Source: Actinoplanes regularis
GTDB taxonomy: Bacteria > Actinomycetota > Actinomycetes > Mycobacteriales > Micromonosporaceae
NCBI RefSeq assembly: GCF_900188005.1
Contig: NZ_FZNR01000021.1
Span: forward strand, 62,001-126,000
Direction: 5' to 3'
DNA length: 64,000 bases
Shown here: piece after piece, positions 61,530-64,000 of the stretch
How positions within the stretch are numbered: the first letter of the stretch is position 1
Layout of the letters: each line of letters begins with the position of its first letter
The notes under the pieces: model-generated
What the model was told of the DNA's origin: nothing
What the model saw: the letters and a program-made list of their open reading frames with translations, nothing else
The model's database searches: none
Position numbers and translations under genes: made by a program

Positions 61530-61620
61530 CGAGATCCGCACGGGGCGTGGCCCGCGAGGGCTGGAGGCGGGACTCCATCGGTCGTATCGGATGAAGGGGT
61601 TGAAATGGGGTTTCTTGAAG
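61530..61620 (-). repeat. Dispersed intergenic element, copy E
   Basis: Minus strand: CTTCAAGAAACCCC lead, CAACCCCTTCATCCGATACGACC, GATGGAGTCCCG, CCAGCCC-TCGC-GGGCC hairpin (61550-61561), CACGCCCCGTGCGG. Very close to copy B. It ends 53 bp before the P1 peptidase gene on the opposite strand. Confidence 0.7.
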
Positions 61621-61672
61621 GGTTGAAGCAGGGTTCCTGAGAGGACGGTCGGGCGCGCTATAGCCTTGCCGG

Positions 61673-62632
61673 ATGGGGGATCCGCAGCTGCTCTCCGCGT
61701 ATGCGGGGAACTGGACCGGGGACGGGACCGGCGTCACGGTGATCCTGCCGCCGCCGGGCACGGTCGGCTCCGGTGAGGTGCGCGGCGGCGCGCCGGCCAC
61801 CCGCGAGTTCGACCTGTTGCATCCGGTGCGGACGGTCGACCGGGTGGACGCGGTGGTGCTCTCCGGCGGGTCGGCGTTCGGGCTGGCCGCGGCGGACGGC
61901 GTGATGGGCGTGCTCCGGGAGCGCGGCCTCGGCTACCCGACGGAGTATGGTCCGGTTCCGATCGTCGTCGGCATGTCGATCTTCGACACCTCGGTGGCGG
62001 GGACGCCACCGTCGTCCGCGGCCGGGCGCGACGCCGCGCTCGCCGCCCTGCGCGGCGAGGAGTTCCTGGTGGGTACGGCCGGAGCCGGCGCCGGCGCGCG
62101 CACCGGCAAGTGGCGGGGCCGCTCGGACCCGGGCGGCCTGGGCCGTGCCGACGGGCGGGCCGGTCCGGCCCGGGTGACCGCGCTGGCCGTCGTCAACGCC
62201 TGGGGCGACGTGCTCGGCCCGGACGGCCGCCTGGTCTTCGGCGGCGATCCGGCCGATCAGCCCGGCGCCCGGTTCGGGCGGGACAGCACCGATCAGCCTG
62301 GCGCCCGGTTCGGGCAGGACGGCACCAGTCAGCCCGGCGCCCGGTTCGGGCCGGGCGGCACCGATCAGCCCGGCGCCCGGTTCGGGCGGGAGAACACCAC
62401 GATCGCCGTGCTGCTCACCGACGCCCGATTGAGCAAGTCCGACTGCCACCTTCTCGCCCAGAGCGGCCACGACGGCTTCGCCCGCGCCCTGCATCCGGCC
62501 CACTCCCGCCACGACGGGGACGCCGTGGTCGCCCTGGCCACCGGGGAGGTGACCGTGGAGGTGGACCTGGACCTGCTCCGCGCGGTCGCCACCGATGTGA
62601 TGGCACGGGCGATCCGGGCGGCGGTTTCCTGA
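61673..62632 (+). CDS. P1-family (DmpA/NylC-like) autoprocessing peptidase
   Basis: 319 aa N-terminal-nucleophile hydrolase of family S58. Features: VRGGAPATREFDLLHP, DAVVLSGGSAFGLAAADGV, PIVVGMSIFD, GTAGAGAGARTGKW and NTTIAVLLTDARLSKSDCHLLAQSGHDGFARAL. Relatives split themselves just before a Ser or Thr nucleophile, here most likely Asn|Thr in EN-TTIAV (about 241-242), giving alpha and beta chains. Between residues 192 and 239, right before this site, lie four 12-residue repeats (DQPGARFG core) absent from the family core. ATG 61673, upstream TTGCCGG weak. Confidence 0.88.
   Translation: MGDPQLLSAYAGNWTGDGTGVTVILPPPGTVGSGEVRGGAPATREFDLLHPVRTVDRVDAVVLSGGSAFGLAAADGVMGVLRERGLGYPTEYGPVPIVVGMSIFDTSVAGTPPSSAAGRDAALAALRGEEFLVGTAGAGAGARTGKWRGRSDPGGLGRADGRAGPARVTALAVVNAWGDVLGPDGRLVFGGDPADQPGARFGRDSTDQPGARFGQDGTSQPGARFGPGGTDQPGARFGRENTTIAVLLTDARLSKSDCHLLAQSGHDGFARALHPAHSRHDGDAVVALATGEVTVEVDLDLLRAVATDVMARAIRAAVS
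62246..62389 (+). repeat. In-frame 36-bp minisatellite inside the P1 peptidase gene
   Basis: Four units of 36 bp (62246, 62282, 62318, 62354), each encoding x-x-(T/A)-(D/S)-QPGARFG-x. The last 20 bases of each unit, around CAGCCCGGCGCCCGGTTCGG, are almost identical. Insert lies in the linker before the predicted autocleavage site. Confidence 0.95.
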
Positions 62633-62674
62633 CCCCGCACACCTGACCGGGTGCGCTGGTGCTATCACTGTGTG

Positions 62675-63682
62675 ATGTTGGTTGACTTCACCGCGCCCGT
62701 CGCCGCGTCCCCCGCCGAGGCGGAGGCCGCGGCGGTCTCGGCGGAGCAGGTCGGTTACGACGGTTTCGGCGCGGCCGAGACCCGGCACGACGTCTTCACC
62801 ACGCTCACCCTGGTGGCCCGGGCCACCACGCGGATCTCGCTGCAGTCCGGGATCGCGGTGGCGTTCGCCCGCAATCCGATGAACGTGGCGGTGCTCGCCA
62901 ACGACCTGCGGCTGATCTCCGAGGGCCGGTTCCGGCTCGGCCTGGGCTCACAGGTGAAGCCGCACATCGAGCGGCGCTTCTCGATGCCGTGGAGCCGTCC
63001 GGCCGCGCGGATGGAGGAGTTCGTCGCCGCGCTGCGGGCGATCTGGCACGCGTGGGCCACCGGTGAGCGGCTGATGTTCCGCGGTGAGTTCTACAAGCAC
63101 ACGCTGATGACCGACTTCTTCGACCCGGGGCCGAACCCGCACGGCAACCCGCCGGTGGAGCTGGCCGCGGTGGGGGAGCGGATGACGGCGGTGGCCGGCC
63201 GGGTCGCCGACGGGCTCCTCGTCCACCCGTTGACCAGCGTCGCCTACCTGTCGGAGCGGATCCTGCCGGCGCTGCGCGAGGCGCGGGGCGGTTCGCTCGA
63301 CGGCTTCGGCCTGAGCCTGTCGGCGATGGTCGTGCTCGGCGCCGACGAGGCGCAGCGGGCCGCGGCCGAGGAGGCCGTCCGCCGGCAGCTGGCCTTCTAC
63401 GCCTCCACCCCGTCGTACCGTCCGGTGCTCGAGACGCACGGCTGGGGTGACCTCGCGGACCGGCTCAACCTGCTGTCGCGGCGGCAGGACTGGGCCGCGA
63501 TGGGGGCGGAGATCACCGACGAGATGCTGGACGCGTTCGCGGTCGCCGGCGATCCGGCCACGGTCGCGGCGGGGCTCAGAGCCCGCTTCGGTACGACCAT
63601 CGACCGCATTTCGCTGTACACACCGTACGAAGCGGACCGCTACCAGTTGGCGGCGGTCCGCACCGCGTTGCGTACGGCCTAG
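62675..63682 (+). CDS. F420-dependent oxidoreductase, MSMEG_2256-like (LLM class)
   Basis: 335-aa luciferase-like barrel: GYDGFGAAETRHDVFTTLTL, ISLQSGIAVAFARNPMNVAVLANDLRLISEGRFRLGLGSQVKPHIERRFSMPWSRPAARMEEFVAALRAIWHAW and FRGEFYKHTLMTDFFDPGPNPHGNPPVELAAVGERMTAVAGRVADGLLVHP. This matches the TIGR03617 group of presumed F420 enzymes. Reaction unknown. Frame opens at GTG 62651, but ATG 62675 (MLVDFTAP) suits the family start. Overlaps the convergent DUF427 gene by 4 bp. Confidence 0.9.
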   Translation: MLVDFTAPVAASPAEAEAAAVSAEQVGYDGFGAAETRHDVFTTLTLVARATTRISLQSGIAVAFARNPMNVAVLANDLRLISEGRFRLGLGSQVKPHIERRFSMPWSRPAARMEEFVAALRAIWHAWATGERLMFRGEFYKHTLMTDFFDPGPNPHGNPPVELAAVGERMTAVAGRVADGLLVHPLTSVAYLSERILPALREARGGSLDGFGLSLSAMVVLGADEAQRAAAEEAVRRQLAFYASTPSYRPVLETHGWGDLADRLNLLSRRQDWAAMGAEITDEMLDAFAVAGDPATVAAGLRARFGTTIDRISLYTPYEADRYQLAAVRTALRTA

Positions 63683-64000
63683 TTCCCGATCGTGATGCTC
63701 TCCACGCGGTCGGGGTAGAACGCGACGTGGTCCTTGATCTGGGCGACCGCGTCGTAGGGTTCCTGGTACTCCCAGACCGCGTCGACCGTCCGCTTCCCGT
63801 CGACCGTGATCGAGTAGTAGCCGGCGTCGCCCTTGTACGGGCAGTAGCTCCGTGTCCCGCTGCGTTCCAGCAGCGACCGGTCGACGTCGGCGAGCGGCAC
63901 GTACTGCACCGCCGGGTAGGTCGCCTCACGCAGGCTGAGCGCGTTCTGCGTGTCGGCCACCACCCGGCCGGCGACGGTGACCAGGACCCGCTGGCCGGTC
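63679..64000 (-). CDS. DUF427 protein, 5' part beyond the window
   Basis: DUF427 (NTP_transf_9) domain: RVLVTVAGRVVADTQNALSLREA, YPAVQYVPLADVD, TRSYCPYKGDAGYYSITVDGKRTVDAVWEYQEP, ending HVAFYPDRVESITIGN. The reading frame runs on to the right edge without a stop, and the family core begins upstream of GTG 63963, so the gene is cut by the window rather than starting there. Function of the fold is unknown. Convergent with the LLM gene. Confidence 0.85.
   Translation of the reverse strand, partial: TGQRVLVTVAGRVVADTQNALSLREATYPAVQYVPLADVDRSLLERSGTRSYCPYKGDAGYYSITVDGKRTVDAVWEYQEPYDAVAQIKDHVAFYPDRVESITIGN

Noticed and set aside
59434-61800. 788-codon open frame on the minus strand
   Set aside because: Antisense of the second FtsX-like gene; composition Arg/Gly/Gln-rich with no domain. 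The plus-strand reading has clear permease cores.

Overview
The window reads as chromosome of a high-GC actinomycete, most likely a member of the Micromonosporaceae (Actinoplanes-like). Reasons: very high G+C with G/C-biased third codon positions, frequent GTG starts, many ATGA/GTGA gene overlaps, and typical actinobacterial families (DevR/DevS, Nur-type box, MocR, F420-dependent luciferase-like enzymes, Holin-X, PASTA-less PknB-type kinase, CdiI-type immunity protein). The genus is an inference. I see no rRNA, tRNA, CRISPR array, transposase or phage module.

Layout. 0.2-3.2 kb: phosphoketolase and a small peptidoglycan-binding-domain protein. 3.3-6.0 kb: nickel/cobalt ECF importer cbiM-cbiN-cbiQ-cbiO with a Nur-like box in front. 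6.1-9.5 kb: a DosR/DevR-type hypoxia module (Acg-type nitroreductase, DevS-like sensor, divergent DevR) with two near-consensus DevR boxes. 9.5-10.8 kb: anti-sigma-type ATPase behind a SigB/SigF-like promoter, a tandem repeat and a lone HPt protein. 10.8-16.8 kb: an L-rhamnose import and isomerisation operon with LacI-type operators. 16.8-22.8 kb: holin-like membrane proteins, a receptor Ser/Thr kinase, a Uma2 nuclease and a large GAF/PAS sensor kinase.

22.8-44.1 kb is dominated by amine catabolism: a MocR regulator divergent from mmsA and an omega-aminotransferase, an aminobutyraldehyde-type dehydrogenase, a PotABCD-type polyamine importer, a second aminotransferase, and on the other strand a second aldehyde dehydrogenase, gabT, an Lrp/AsnC regulator and a PuuB-like amine oxidase. 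Read together they would import putrescine/spermidine and convert the resulting amines, GABA and beta-alanine to succinate or acetyl-CoA precursors. Embedded are an alpha/beta hydrolase, a receiver/histidine-kinase pair and a SpoIIE-type phosphatase.

44.1-51.3 kb is a beta-xyloside or beta-glucoside locus: a GH3 enzyme divergent from a three-gene sugar ABC importer, and a convergent LacI regulator, with two classes of LacI-type palindrome. 51.3-52.9 kb is a small islet of CdiI-like immunity and truncated accessory genes. 52.9-64 kb holds two luciferase-like oxidoreductases, a membrane protein, a pair of giant FtsX-like permeases without an ATPase, an autoprocessing P1-family peptidase carrying an internal minisatellite, and the 5'-truncated (by the window edge) start of a DUF427 gene.

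The most unusual non-coding signal is a dispersed intergenic element of about 90-110 bp, found five times (9.5, 34.6, 38.2, 55.1 and 61.6 kb) in both orientations. It has a conserved GGTACGACC-like core and a central hairpin whose two arms differ between copies in a compensatory way. Other striking items are a duplicated tail shared by the importer permease and the LacI regulator, DevR and Nur boxes at the expected places, and GC-rich tandem repeats.
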